This document shows positions 36,618 through 45,059 of a stretch of 47,105 nt of DNA, one piece after another. Below the pieces are notes generated by a model that was given only the letters and a program-made list of their open reading frames with translations, had not been told where the DNA came from and searched no databases. Source of the DNA: Deltaproteobacteria bacterium (GTDB lineage Bacteria; Myxococcota_A; Polyangia; Haliangiales; Haliangiaceae); NCBI GenBank assembly GCA_013812655.1, contig JACCTC010000158.1, positions 1-47,105 on the forward strand, read 5' to 3'. Position 1 is the first letter of the stretch. Each line of letters starts with the position of its first letter. The position numbers were made by a program, and so were the translations under genes.

Positions 36618-37891
36618 TGCGGCGCTTCGCACTCCTCGTTCTCGTCGCCTGCGGCGGTACCGATCCGGGGTCGTCGCCGGACGCGAGCGACACGCTGGAC
36701 GTGACGACGGGCTCGGTCACCATGCTCGTGACCGAGCGTGGCGTGCCGGTCGTCGGCTTGCCGGTGTTCTTTCGCGACGCTGACACCGCGAGATTGTCGA
36801 TGACGGGCGAGCTCGGCAGCGTCGGCCTCGATCTCGATGCGGGTGGGTCCGTCACGGTCTTGCAGCCCCGCTCGCGCTACGGCACCGATCAGCTGTCGAC
36901 GTTTGCCGAGGTCGAGGCCGGCGACGTGCTGCACCTCGATCTCGACCCACTCGGGCCGCCGACCATCGAGGTCGCGATCGCGATCCCGGCCGCGACTGGC
37001 GCAGCCGGCTATCAGCTCCATACCTCGTGCGGCGGCCCGTTCGGCGTCGCGCCTGGACCGGCACAAACCTTCGCACTCGAGGGCTGCAACAGCGGGACGG
37101 TGGACCTGCTCGTCCTCGCCTACGATGACGACAGCAACCTCGTGGCGTCGCTGTTCAGCGGCAGCCGGTCGCTGACCGCGCCGATCACGGTCGCCGGCAC
37201 GTACACACCGTACGTCGCGACGATGGACAACACGCTCGCGTACACGAACGTCGACTTTTCGTTCCTCGGTGTCTACCAGGCGATCGTGAGCAGCGGCCGT
37301 CGGGTCTACGAGTCGACGCGGGGAGACTCGCTCGAGCCAGGCGTGACCGAGAAGACGTTCGCGATCGAACAGCCGGGAGTCACCGGCGCGACGATGCTGT
37401 ACTCCACGACGCCGTTCCCGCATCCCGAAGCGTTCGACGAGCAGGTCGTGCTCGAGCACCAGCCGGCAGGCCCGTACTCGCTCGATCTCCGCGGCGCGTT
37501 GCTGACGCCGTACACGTCGCTCGGAGCGTTCGAGATCGCGGCGCGCCGCCTCGTGTGGACCGAGGCCGCGGGTGGTTCGCGTGCCGACCTTGTGCGGGCC
37601 GGGATCCGGGTCTCGCGCCGTGACCTCCCTGCGTGGACCTGGCAGATCGTGGCGCCGCGCGTGGCGGACCCAGTGGTGACGTTCCCCGAGCTGCCGGTGC
37701 TCGCGTCGCGCGACTTGAACCCGCAGGTCGGCGACATCGTCACCGTGACAGAGCTGACAAACGTAGATTTTCCGGTGGCTTACGCGGCCGAGCTGCGCGC
37801 CAATGCGTTCGCGGACCTCCACCGGATCATCGAGCGTGGCCCGGGTCGCATGGTCATCCAGCGCCGCTACGTCGTCGAGCCGTCCTTGTGA
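36614..37891 (+). CDS. Lipoprotein of unknown function, coupled to the propeller lipoprotein
   Basis: 425 aa. Short signal and lipobox MRRFALLVLVACGG, then an Asp/Ser linker. The N-terminal region (TGSVTMLVTERGVPVVGLPVFFRD) reads like a small carboxypeptidase-regulatory or Ig-like fold. The rest is beta-rich with no known motif (SGRRVYESTRGDSLEPGVTE; PFPHPEAFDEQVVLEHQPAG; AYAAELRANAFADLHRI). It is possibly a surface protein. ATG 36614 overlaps the upstream stop, and ATG 36617 is also possible. Confidence 0.8.
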   Translation: MMRRFALLVLVACGGTDPGSSPDASDTLDVTTGSVTMLVTERGVPVVGLPVFFRDADTARLSMTGELGSVGLDLDAGGSVTVLQPRSRYGTDQLSTFAEVEAGDVLHLDLDPLGPPTIEVAIAIPAATGAAGYQLHTSCGGPFGVAPGPAQTFALEGCNSGTVDLLVLAYDDDSNLVASLFSGSRSLTAPITVAGTYTPYVATMDNTLAYTNVDFSFLGVYQAIVSSGRRVYESTRGDSLEPGVTEKTFAIEQPGVTGATMLYSTTPFPHPEAFDEQVVLEHQPAGPYSLDLRGALLTPYTSLGAFEIAARRLVWTEAAGGSRADLVRAGIRVSRRDLPAWTWQIVAPRVADPVVTFPELPVLASRDLNPQVGDIVTVTELTNVDFPVAYAAELRANAFADLHRIIERGPGRMVIQRRYVVEPSL

Positions 37892-37914
37892 CGTCCGCTC
37901 GCATCCGCTATCGT
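37886..37914 (+). promoter_or_regulatory. Sigma70-like promoter of the siroheme pair
   Basis: TTGTGA (37886-37891), 17-bp spacer, TATCGT (37909-37914). The -35 overlaps the stop codon of the upstream lipoprotein gene. Transcription would start near 37921, giving a leader of about 32 nt with a normal ribosome binding site. Confidence 0.6.
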
Positions 37915-37919
37915 TTACA

Positions 37920-37940
37920 GAACGTCCGTTCGCTGAACGG
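37920..37940 (+). promoter_or_regulatory. Mutually exclusive hairpins/operator before the siroheme genes
   Basis: GAACG-TC-CGTTC (37920-37931) and CCGTTC-GCT-GAACGG (37926-37940) share the central CGTTC. The second touches the Shine-Dalgarno GGGAGGA (37939-37945). It could be a dyad operator at the start site or a small translational switch. Confidence 0.45.
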
Positions 37941-37952
37941 GAGGACAAGCCG

Positions 37953-38528
37953 ATGTCGCGTGACGCCCTGTACCCGGTGTTCCTCAAGCTCGATGGCTTG
38001 CCGGTCGTGGTCGTCGGCGGCGGACCGGTGGCAGCGGGTAAGCTCGATGGCCTGCTCGCGGCGGGTGCCAAGGTCACCGTGGTGGCGCCGCAGATCTGCG
38101 AGGCGATCCGCACGCGCGACGTCACGCTGATCGAATCCGCGTTCCGACCGGCTCACCTCGCCGGTGCGCGCTGGGTCGTCGCCGCCGCGCCCCCCGAGGT
38201 CAACCGCGATGTCGCTGTGGCGGCTGCGGCTCGCGGCCTGTTCGTCAATGCGGTCGACGATACGCGCGCGGCGACGGCTTACCTCGGCGGTGTGCTCCGA
38301 CGCGGCGAGGTCGAGATCGCGATCTCGACAGGTGGGCTCGCGCCCGCGCTTGCCGGCCTGCTGCGCGAGGCCCTCGATGCGGTGCTGCCGCACGATCTCG
38401 ATCGCTGGGTCGAGGTCGCGACCGCCGCGCGCGAGGACTGGAAGAAGTCGAAGGTGCCGATGACCGAGCGCCGCCCGCTGCTGCTGCGCGCGCTCGATCG
38501 GATCTACAAGACCGAGGCACACTCTTGA
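37953..38528 (+). CDS. Precorrin-2 dehydrogenase (SirC/CysG N-terminal type)
   Basis: 191 aa. ATG 37953 with GGGAGGA upstream. YPVFLKLDGLPVVVVGGGPVAAGKLDGLLAAGAKVTVVAP is the Rossmann NAD+ site of the CysG N-terminal/Met8p family. WVVAAAPPEVNRDVAVAA and VNAVDD, then EIAISTGGLAPALAGLLREAL match the rest. It oxidises precorrin-2 to sirohydrochlorin. Some family members also insert Fe or Co, but the length here fits dehydrogenase only. It is coupled to SUMT (TTGA overlap), together supplying siroheme (sulfite/nitrite reductase) or corrinoid precursors. No ferrochelatase gene lies nearby. Confidence 0.9.
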   Translation: MSRDALYPVFLKLDGLPVVVVGGGPVAAGKLDGLLAAGAKVTVVAPQICEAIRTRDVTLIESAFRPAHLAGARWVVAAAPPEVNRDVAVAAAARGLFVNAVDDTRAATAYLGGVLRRGEVEIAISTGGLAPALAGLLREALDAVLPHDLDRWVEVATAAREDWKKSKVPMTERRPLLLRALDRIYKTEAHS

Positions 38529-39277
38529 GCGGCTTCGTCTCGCTCGTCGGCGCGGGTCCGGGCGATCCAGAGCTGCTGACGTTGCGCGCGCTGCGCCGGC
38601 TGCGGGCTGCCGACCTCGTGCTCAACGACGCACTCGTGCCGACCGATCTCCTCGAGCTCGCACCGAACGCGCAGCGGTTCTATGTCGGCAAGCGCGCCGG
38701 CCGTCACTCGATCGATCAAGAAGGCATTCACGGCCTGATGATCCGCGCGGCCCAGCGCGGTCAGCGCGTCGTTCGCCTCAAGTCCGGCGATTCGTTCGTG
38801 CTCGGCCGTGGCGGCGAGGAAGCGCTCGCGCTCGAAGCCGCTGGCATCGCGTACGAGGTCATCCCGGGTGTGTCATCGGCCCTCGCCGCACCCGCGCTCG
38901 CCGGGATCCCGGTGACCCACCGCGGAATGGCGTCGGGCTTCGCGGTGGTCTCCGGCCACGCCGAGCCTTCCTACGCGCCAATCCTCGACGGTATTGCACC
39001 GGGCACGCTCACGCTGGTCGTGCTGATGGGCGCCAAGACGCGCGCGGCGATCGCGACACGGCTCATCGCGCGGGGCTGGGCACCGACGACGCCGACGGCG
39101 CTGATCCACGGCGCCTCGCAGCGCGATGGCAACACCTGGATCGGCGACCTCGCGACCCTCGGCGATGCGCGCTGTGACTCGGAGTTGCCCGCGGTGATCG
39201 TGATCGGCGAGGTCGTCTCGCTCGCGGGTCAGATCAGCTACAGCGAGCTGCGCGAGCTGATCAGCGCGACGTCTTGA
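38525..39277 (+). CDS. cobA: Uroporphyrinogen-III C-methyltransferase (SUMT/CobA)
   Basis: 250 aa, TTG start overlapping the preceding stop. SAM-binding GAGPGDPELLT at residues 9-19, DLVLNDALV, and RLKSGDSFVLGRGGEEALAL near the usual GDPFVFGRGGEE site, with Ser replacing the common Pro and Leu the common Phe. PGVSSALAAPALAGIPVTHRG is a further SUMT signature. It methylates uroporphyrinogen III at C2 and C7 with SAM to form precorrin-2, the substrate of the upstream enzyme. It overlaps the convergent lipoprotein gene by 17 bp. Confidence 0.92.
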   Translation: MSGFVSLVGAGPGDPELLTLRALRRLRAADLVLNDALVPTDLLELAPNAQRFYVGKRAGRHSIDQEGIHGLMIRAAQRGQRVVRLKSGDSFVLGRGGEEALALEAAGIAYEVIPGVSSALAAPALAGIPVTHRGMASGFAVVSGHAEPSYAPILDGIAPGTLTLVVLMGAKTRAAIATRLIARGWAPTTPTALIHGASQRDGNTWIGDLATLGDARCDSELPAVIVIGEVVSLAGQISYSELRELISATS

Positions 39278-39566
39278 CGTCCGGGCGCGTCGCGTTGAGC
39301 ACGATGCCGACGACGCCCACGACGACCAGCAGCGCGCCGGCGACGAGGCCGCCGGTGATCGGCGACGCATACGGCTCCTGCATGTTCGGCATCGCGGGCT
39401 CCCGGTCGCTGCGCGTCAACAGATCGCCAGCGATCGCACCGGCACCGCCGAGGATCAACACGGTGTCACCGGCGTAGGCCCAGCGCTTCGCCGAGCGGTT
39501 GTAGCCAAAGCAGCCTGACGCGAGCACGAGGATCGCGAGCGCGCGCGCAAGGAAGCCGTTGCCCAT
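39261..39566 (-). CDS. Small lipoprotein/membrane protein, hypothetical
   Basis: 101 aa. Signal with lipobox-like VLASGC, then YAGDTVLILGGAGAIAGDLL (hydrophobic) and, near the C terminus, ITGGLVAGALLVVVGVVGIVL, so probably two membrane helices or an amphipathic pair after lipidation. No family recognised. It starts 8 nt after a TACGAT box. Convergent with SUMT and divergent from the MFS gene. Confidence 0.72.
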   Translation of the reverse strand: MGNGFLARALAILVLASGCFGYNRSAKRWAYAGDTVLILGGAGAIAGDLLTRSDREPAMPNMQEPYASPITGGLVAGALLVVVGVVGIVLNATRPDVKTSR

Positions 39567-39574
39567 CCGGCTCG

Positions 39575-39580
39575 ATCGTA
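39575..39580 (-). promoter_or_regulatory. -10 box TACGAT before the small lipoprotein gene
   Basis: TACGAT on the minus strand, 8 nt from the ATG at 39566. No clear -35. Confidence 0.35.
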
Positions 39581-39644
39581 CCGCACGGCGCGTGGCCGGT
39601 GAGAAAGCGGCCGGCTGGTACTTACGCTTTTCACGGGATTTGCG

Positions 39645-40892
39645 ATGCTGCCCGGCTGCATGTCCTCGCAGGAGAAGCCCGGCAGCTCGCGATCTGCGCT
39701 GCTACCGATCTTCCTCATCGTGCTGGTCGACGTCCTCGGCTTCACGATCGTGATCCCGCTGCTGCCGTTCTACGCCGAGCGGTTTGGCGCCTCGCCGCTG
39801 GTCGCGACCACGCTGGTCTCGGTCTACGCGGTGTGCTCGCTGATCTCGACGCCGATCATCGGCAAGCTCTCCGATCAGTACGGCCGCAAGCCGCTGCTGA
39901 TGTACAGCCAGGCCGGCACGTGCGCGGGCTTCATCGTCCTCGCGTTCTCGACGTCGCTGTGGATGGTCTTCATTGGCCGCATCCTGCCGGGCCTGTCCGC
40001 GGGCAACCTGTCGATCGCGCAGGCGTACATCTCCGATCACACCGCGCCCGAGAATCGCGCGAAGGCGTTCGGGATCATCGGCATCGCGTTCGGCATCGGC
40101 TTCATGTTCGGGCCCGCGCTCGGCGGCTGGCTCGGGACGTACTCGCTGCACCTGCCGTTCATCGTCGCGGCCGGCTTCTCCGCGGTCGCGATGTTCTTCA
40201 CGTACACGCTGCTGCCGAAGGAGACCCAGCCGCCACCGCAGCACGCCGAGGTCGGCCCGGGTGGGCGCCGGCCGAGCGCGTTCGACTGGCGTACGTATGC
40301 CGAGTTCTTCGGCCGTCCCGAGCTGCGCGCGCTCTACGTCCAGTTCTTCCTGTTCTCGTTCGCGTTCTCGTGCTTCTTCAGCGGCTTCGCGCTGTTCGCC
40401 GAGCACAACGACGAGCTGCGATGGGGCCCCGACGAGGTCGGCTACCTGTTCACGTTCGCCGGCTTCCTCGGCATCCTCATGCAGGGTGGCCTGCTCGGCC
40501 GGCTGGTCAAGCGCTACGGCGAATTCAAGATGACGGTCGCGAGCTTCGCCGCGTCGGTCGTCGCGTACAGCCTGATCGGGATCTCGACCGCACTGTGGAT
40601 GCTGATGGTCGCGACCACGATCAACGCGTTCGGCCACGGCATCCTGCGGCCGGTGCTCACCGCGCGGCTCACCCAGGCCGTTGGTCGACACGAGCAAGGC
40701 GTGGTCCTCGGCATCTCGGGCTCGCTCGGATCGGTCGCGATGGCGATGGCACCACCGACGGGCGGCGTCATGTTGAACGGCGGCTACCTCGTCGCGTGGG
40801 CGATGATCCCCGCCGTCGTCAGCGCGATCGGCCTGATCGCGACGCTCGCGTGGTCCGGAGTGACCGAACGTTCGCGCGACCACGCTGCCTGA
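39645..40892 (+). CDS. Major facilitator superfamily exporter (TetA/DHA1-like)
   Basis: 415 aa with 12 predicted membrane helices. The first is ALLPIFLIVLVDVLGFTIVI followed by PLLPFYAERFGAS, as in TetA-type drug:H+ antiporters. Motif A in loop 2-3 is GKLSDQYGRKPLL. Motif C-like glycines occur in helix 5 (GIAFGIGFMFGPALGGWLG). A long central loop (PKETQPPPQHAEVGPGGRRP) separates the halves, and the second half repeats a weaker motif A (GGLLGRLVKRYGEFK). Probably a metabolite or drug exporter, with unknown substrate. ATG 39660 is an alternative start that removes MLPGC. Confidence 0.9.
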   Translation: MLPGCMSSQEKPGSSRSALLPIFLIVLVDVLGFTIVIPLLPFYAERFGASPLVATTLVSVYAVCSLISTPIIGKLSDQYGRKPLLMYSQAGTCAGFIVLAFSTSLWMVFIGRILPGLSAGNLSIAQAYISDHTAPENRAKAFGIIGIAFGIGFMFGPALGGWLGTYSLHLPFIVAAGFSAVAMFFTYTLLPKETQPPPQHAEVGPGGRRPSAFDWRTYAEFFGRPELRALYVQFFLFSFAFSCFFSGFALFAEHNDELRWGPDEVGYLFTFAGFLGILMQGGLLGRLVKRYGEFKMTVASFAASVVAYSLIGISTALWMLMVATTINAFGHGILRPVLTARLTQAVGRHEQGVVLGISGSLGSVAMAMAPPTGGVMLNGGYLVAWAMIPAVVSAIGLIATLAWSGVTERSRDHAA

Positions 40893-40900
40893 GCACGGGC

Positions 40901-40906
40901 TACATT
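40901..40906 (+). promoter_or_regulatory. -10 box TACATT before the secreted 167-aa protein gene
   Basis: TACATT lies 7 nt before ATG 40914. No clear -35. Leaderless pattern. Confidence 0.4.
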
Positions 40907-40913
40907 CCGCCGC

Positions 40914-41417
40914 ATGAAGCTCAAGGCGTGGCTGGTCATGGCGATGCTCGCCGGTGGTGTGACGTTCGGAATCCGCGGTGGCTGCGTGAACCAGTCGTCA
41001 CCGCCCGACGAGGAGCTCGCCGAGCACCTCGACCAGCTTTGCGAGATCGCGCGCGATCACATCGAAGCGCCCGAGAAGGGTGTGCGCAAGCTCGGTCGCT
41101 ATCTCGGCAAGCATGCCGATGACATGTTCGGTGACTTCGGCGGAACGCTCGCGGTGATCGAGCGCATCGATGACGACCGCAAGCACGACGACCGCGCGCG
41201 CGTCGCCCGCGATCGGATCCAGAAGCCGCTACGAACCTGCGAGCGTGACTGGGAACGGTTCGCGGACGCCGTGGAGGCCGACCCGGCGGCAGCCGCCCTC
41301 GTCGACCGCTTCGCGCGCCGGCTGAACCGGACCTTCGAGATCATCTTCTCGTCGACCGAGAGTTCCCCCAGGCTCCGCACGCTGCCGCGCCAGCTGCTCG
41401 AGCGCTTCGAGCGCTGA
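40914..41417 (+). CDS. Secreted helical protein, hypothetical
   Basis: 167 aa. N-terminal signal or anchor (KLKAWLVMAMLAGGVTFGIRG) followed by a Cys (GGC), so possibly a lipoprotein. The mature part is charged and fully helical: EELAEHLDQLCEIARDHIEA, GVRKLGRYLGKHADDMFGDF, RVARDRIQKPLRTCERDWERF, LVDRFARRLNRTFEIIF. It may form a helical bundle with a disulphide between the two central Cys. No family recognised. Single-gene unit. Confidence 0.75.
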   Translation: MKLKAWLVMAMLAGGVTFGIRGGCVNQSSPPDEELAEHLDQLCEIARDHIEAPEKGVRKLGRYLGKHADDMFGDFGGTLAVIERIDDDRKHDDRARVARDRIQKPLRTCERDWERFADAVEADPAAAALVDRFARRLNRTFEIIFSSTESSPRLRTLPRQLLERFER

Positions 41418-41547
41418 TGCCACAGCTGGGACAGCTTCGATAGCCGACGCTCACGTATGTCATTCACCGTGCACGGGCAGCGCGGTTGGCGAACATTCGG
41501 CGTGGTGGCACGCTGAAGGGCGGCGCACGCGCCGGCGCCAGGATCCC

Positions 41548-43116
41548 ATGCCAGTCGATGTTCGCACCGAGCAACCTGCGCGCCTGGTCGACCAAGCGGA
41601 GGATCGGTTTCGGCTGCTCGTCGAGAACGTCAAGGACTACGCGATCATCATGCTCGACACGCGCGGTCACATCGTGAGCTGGAACGCGGGTGCGGAACGG
41701 CTCAAGGGCTATGCGGCCCGCGAGATCATCGGCCGCCACTTCTCCGCGTTCTATACACCCGAGGACACCGCGAACGGCAAGCCCGATCGGGAGCTGCAGA
41801 TCGCGTCTCGCACTGGCCGCTACGAGGAGGAAGGCTGGCGCGTTCGCAAGGATGGCTCGCGGTTCTGGGCGAACGTCGTGAACACCGCGCTCGTGGACGA
41901 ACGCGGGACCCTCCAGGGGTTCGGCCAGGTCACGCGCGACTTCACCGAGCGCAAGCAAGCCGAGGAGGAGCTGCGGCTGAGCGAGGAGCGGTTTCGCCTG
42001 ATGGTCCAGTCGGTCAAGGACTACGCGATCTTCTTCCTCGACGCGGAAGGTCGGATCTCGAGCTGGAACGAGGGCGCGCGGCGGATCAAGGGCTACACGC
42101 CGGAGGAGATCCTCGGCAAGCACTTCCGGATCTTCTATCCGCCAGATGCCGTCGCAGCTCGCCACCCCGAGCACGAGCTCGAGGTCGCCTCGCGGGAAGG
42201 CAGCTTCGAGGAGGAGGGCGTGCGCGTGCGCAACGATGGCACGACGTTCTGGGCGAACGTGGTGATCACCGCGATGCGGGATGCCAAAGGTGAGCTGCTC
42301 GGTTTCGTCAAGGTCACGCGCGATGTCACCGACCGCCGTCGCGCGGAAGACGTGGTCCGGCAGGCGGCCGTCGACCTCGAGCGGCGTGTCGACGAACGGA
42401 CCGCGCAGCTCGCGGACGTCAACGCCCAGCTCGCCGAGAACAATCACGAGCTCGAGGCCTTCAGCTACTCGGTCTCACATGATCTGCGTGCCCCTTTGCG
42501 TGCGATCGATGGCTTCAGCAAGCGGGTGATGACCAGCGCGGTCGACAAGCTCGACGAGAGCGAGCGAGATCAGCTTCAGCGCGTGCGAGCAGCTGCGCAG
42601 CGGATGTCGCAACTCATCGACGACCTGCTCAATCTGTCTCGCCTCAACCGCGTGCGTGTCGCCGTGAAGCGCGTCGATGTCAGCGCGCTCGCGCGCGGCG
42701 TGGTCGAGGAGCTCCATCGAAGCACGCCTGATCGCGTGGTCGACGTGCAGGTTGCGGAGGCGATGCAGGCGAGCGCTGATCCACGGCTGCTGAAGATCGC
42801 GTTCGAGAATCTACTCGGCAACGCGTGGAAGTTCACCCGCACACGTTCCGCACCGCGGATCGAAGTGAGTTGCACCGAGCGCGACGGTCGGACCGTGTTC
42901 TTCGTGCGCGACAACGGCGTCGGCTTCGATCTCAAGTACGCCGAGAAGCTGTTCTTTCCATTTCAGCGGCTGCATAGCGAGCGTGAATTCGAAGGTACGG
43001 GGATCGGTTTGGCGACGGTCCAGCGCATCATCCGTCGTCACGGCGGAGCGATCTGGGCGGAGAGCGAACCCGACCGCGGAGCGACGTTCTACTTCAGCCT
43101 GGAGAGCTCGACATGA
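41548..43116 (+). CDS. PAS-PAS sensor histidine kinase
   Basis: 522 aa, soluble (no membrane helix). Two PAS domains with PAC ends: about 20-140 (FRLLVENVKDYAIIMLDTRGHIVSWNAGAERLKGY) and 145-265 (FRLMVQSVKDYAIFFLDAEGRISSWNEGARRIKGY), strongly alike and so likely duplicated. A coiled-coil linker precedes HisKA with the phospho-accepting His in SVSHDLRAPLRAIDG (about residue 310), the type found in bacteriophytochrome-like kinases. The HATPase domain has N box (FENLLGNAWKFTR), G1 DNGVGF and G2 GTGIGLA. It probably senses a small ligand or redox cue in the cytoplasm. It overlaps the next receiver gene (ATGA). Promoter and ribosome binding site are not clear. Confidence 0.93.
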   Translation: MPVDVRTEQPARLVDQAEDRFRLLVENVKDYAIIMLDTRGHIVSWNAGAERLKGYAAREIIGRHFSAFYTPEDTANGKPDRELQIASRTGRYEEEGWRVRKDGSRFWANVVNTALVDERGTLQGFGQVTRDFTERKQAEEELRLSEERFRLMVQSVKDYAIFFLDAEGRISSWNEGARRIKGYTPEEILGKHFRIFYPPDAVAARHPEHELEVASREGSFEEEGVRVRNDGTTFWANVVITAMRDAKGELLGFVKVTRDVTDRRRAEDVVRQAAVDLERRVDERTAQLADVNAQLAENNHELEAFSYSVSHDLRAPLRAIDGFSKRVMTSAVDKLDESERDQLQRVRAAAQRMSQLIDDLLNLSRLNRVRVAVKRVDVSALARGVVEELHRSTPDRVVDVQVAEAMQASADPRLLKIAFENLLGNAWKFTRTRSAPRIEVSCTERDGRTVFFVRDNGVGFDLKYAEKLFFPFQRLHSEREFEGTGIGLATVQRIIRRHGGAIWAESEPDRGATFYFSLESST

Positions 43117-43544
43117 TGCGCCGAATCCTGCTCGTCGAAGACAATGCCGATGACATCGAGCTCACGCGCTCCGTTCTCCAGGAGCACCGCGTCGACGCCC
43201 GGATCGAGGTCGTGGAAGACGGGGTCGAGGCCCTGGCGTACCTGTCGGCCGCCGCCGTGGCGGGCGAGCTTCCCGAGCTCCTGATCGTCGATCTCAACCT
43301 CCCCCGCATGGGAGGCCTCGAGCTGCTGCGCCAGGTGCGAGCGGACAGCCGCTTCCGCCACCTGCCAGTCGTGATCCTGACGTCGTCGATCGCGGACGCG
43401 GATGTCGCCGCCAGCTACGAGCTCGGCGCGAACAGTTACGTCCGCAAGCCCGTCGACTACGACGAGTTCGTCCTGGCCGCGCGCAAGCTCGGCGAATACT
43501 GGCTCGACATCAACCATCCCTCCAGCGCGGATACCCCTCGGTGA
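43113..43544 (+). CDS. Single-domain response regulator (Rcp1-like)
   Basis: 143 aa receiver. Acidic pocket EDNADD, phospho-acceptor Asp in LLIVDLNLPRMGG, Thr/Ser in VILTSS, Lys in VRKPVD. The LNLPRMGG...SYVRKPVDYDEF pattern is that of small regulators partnered with phytochrome-like kinases (Rcp1 type). There is no output domain, so it either shuttles phosphate or binds a target protein. Overlap with the kinase gene (ATGA) predicts that it is the direct phosphate acceptor. ATG 43116 is an equally possible start. Confidence 0.93.
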   Translation: MMRRILLVEDNADDIELTRSVLQEHRVDARIEVVEDGVEALAYLSAAAVAGELPELLIVDLNLPRMGGLELLRQVRADSRFRHLPVVILTSSIADADVAASYELGANSYVRKPVDYDEFVLAARKLGEYWLDINHPSSADTPR

Positions 43545-43557
43545 GAGCGACTGCCTC

Positions 43558-44676
43558 ATGAAACCGCTACGCGTTCTGGTCGTCGAGGACCTGGAAGATG
43601 ATTACCTGCTCGTGCGCGACGAGCTCGTCGCGGCCGGTTTCACCGTCGTCAGCGAGCGCGTCGACACGGCGGAAACGCTCGAGCGGGTGCTCGCCGCTCG
43701 CGACTGGGACCTCATCCTCTCGGACTACTCGATGCCGCAGTTCACGGCGCTCGACGCGCTGCGCATCCTCCATGCGTCGCGACAGCCCGATCTGCCTCTG
43801 GTGATTGTCTCGGGCAGCATCGGCGAGTCGAGCGCGGTCGCGGCGCTCAAGGCAGGCGCCTCGAACTACGTGATGAAGGGAAGCCTCGCGCAGCTGGTCC
43901 CGGTCGTCGACCGCGAGCTCAAGGACGCCCGGACGCGCCGCGAGCGCAATGAGGCGTTCGTCGCGCTGGAACGCGCCGTCCGCGCGAGGGACGAGTTCTT
44001 GTCGATCGCGTCGCACGAGCTGAAGACCCCGTTGACGTCGCTGCGCTTGCAGACCGAGAGTCTGCTCCGCGCGGCGCGACGCGGCGGCGACGTCGACCGC
44101 ACGAACGAGCGTGTGACCACGCGCCTCGAGGCGATCGAGCGCAACGCGCAGCGCTTGACGCATCTCATCGAGCGTCTCCTGGAATTCACACGCGTCACGA
44201 GTGGCGCGATCGAGCTCGCGCGCGAGCACGTCGACCTCGTGGCGCTCGTCGGCGCGGTCGTCGCGCAGCTCGCCGACACGTTTCACGACGCTCGCTCCGA
44301 CGTGACCGTCACGAGCCCCGAGCGACTCGAGGGCTCATGGGATCGAGAGCGCCTCGAGAACATGCTGAACGATCTACTGTCGAACGCCGCGAAGTTCGGC
44401 CCGGATGGACCGATCGCGGTCGAGCTCGAAGATCTGGGCTCGGCCGCGCGACTCCGCATCATCGATCGTGGCATCGGCATCGCCGATGTCGATCAGCAAC
44501 GGATCTTCGGGCCGTACGAGCGGGCGGTCCCGGAGCGCCACTACGGAGGCTTCGGTATCGGGCTCTGGCTCACCAGGCAGATCGTCGAGGCGCACGGCGG
44601 AACGATCGAGGTTCAGAGCGCCCCGCGCGCGGGCTCGACATTCACGGTGACGCTGCCGAAGGGACTTCCGGCATGA
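43558..44676 (+). CDS. Receiver-histidine kinase hybrid
   Basis: 372 aa with the receiver first: VLVVEDLEDDY, Asp about 56 in ILSDYSMPQFTALDAL, VIVSGSIGESSAV, VMKGSLAQL (residues 1-125). A helical linker leads to HisKA with His about 153 in SIASHELKTPLTSLRL and HATPase (MLNDLLSNAAKFGPD, IDRGIGI, GGFGIGLWL). N-terminal receivers of this kind regulate the attached kinase, so it can receive the signal from the upstream pair and pass it on. It starts 13 bp after the receiver gene at ATG 43558, which removes a Ser/Thr-rich extension that is antisense in character. It overlaps the last receiver gene (ATGA). Confidence 0.93.
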   Translation: MKPLRVLVVEDLEDDYLLVRDELVAAGFTVVSERVDTAETLERVLAARDWDLILSDYSMPQFTALDALRILHASRQPDLPLVIVSGSIGESSAVAALKAGASNYVMKGSLAQLVPVVDRELKDARTRRERNEAFVALERAVRARDEFLSIASHELKTPLTSLRLQTESLLRAARRGGDVDRTNERVTTRLEAIERNAQRLTHLIERLLEFTRVTSGAIELAREHVDLVALVGAVVAQLADTFHDARSDVTVTSPERLEGSWDRERLENMLNDLLSNAAKFGPDGPIAVELEDLGSAARLRIIDRGIGIADVDQQRIFGPYERAVPERHYGGFGIGLWLTRQIVEAHGGTIEVQSAPRAGSTFTVTLPKGLPA

Positions 44677-45059
44677 CGGCAAGCGGCCCGCAGGAGCGCA
44701 TGGTGCTCGTGGTCGACGATGACCGCGAGCTGCGCGAGACCATCCAGAGCGTCCTCGAGGAGTCGGGCTTCGCGGTCGTCACCGCGACCAACGGCGAGGA
44801 GGCGCTCGCGTACCTCCGCCGCGCACCCCATCCGCGCGTCATCCTGCTCGACCTGTCGATGCCGGTCATGGACGGCATCACGTTTCGCGAGGAACAGCAG
44901 AAGGACGCGGCGCTTGCCAGCATCCCGGTGATCGTGTTCTCGGCATCGACCGCGGTCGCCGAGAAGGTTCGCCACCTCGCCGTCGACGGTGTGCTGCGCA
45001 AGCCGATCAGGATCGATCACCTGCTCGGCGCGCTCAGGCCGTTCTGCTCGCCTACTTGA
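44673..45059 (+). CDS. Single-domain response regulator
   Basis: 128 aa receiver: VVDDDRELRE, phospho-acceptor Asp in VILLDLSMPVMDG, VIVFSAST in place of the Thr switch, Lys in VLRKPIRIDHLL. No output domain. It is coupled to the receiver-kinase by ATGA and probably is its phosphate acceptor, making a four-step relay: PAS-kinase, receiver, receiver-kinase, receiver. The output must be another protein not in the operon, or the receiver acts by protein contact. Convergent overlap of 8 bp with the next gene. Confidence 0.93.
   Translation: MTASGPQERMVLVVDDDRELRETIQSVLEESGFAVVTATNGEEALAYLRRAPHPRVILLDLSMPVMDGITFREEQQKDAALASIPVIVFSASTAVAEKVRHLAVDGVLRKPIRIDHLLGALRPFCSPT

Noticed and set aside
41500..41547. 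Sigma54 promoter (TGGCACG near 41511) before the PAS-PAS kinase
   Set aside because: The -24-like TGGCACG is present, but there is no TTGC/GC -12 element at the required spacing.
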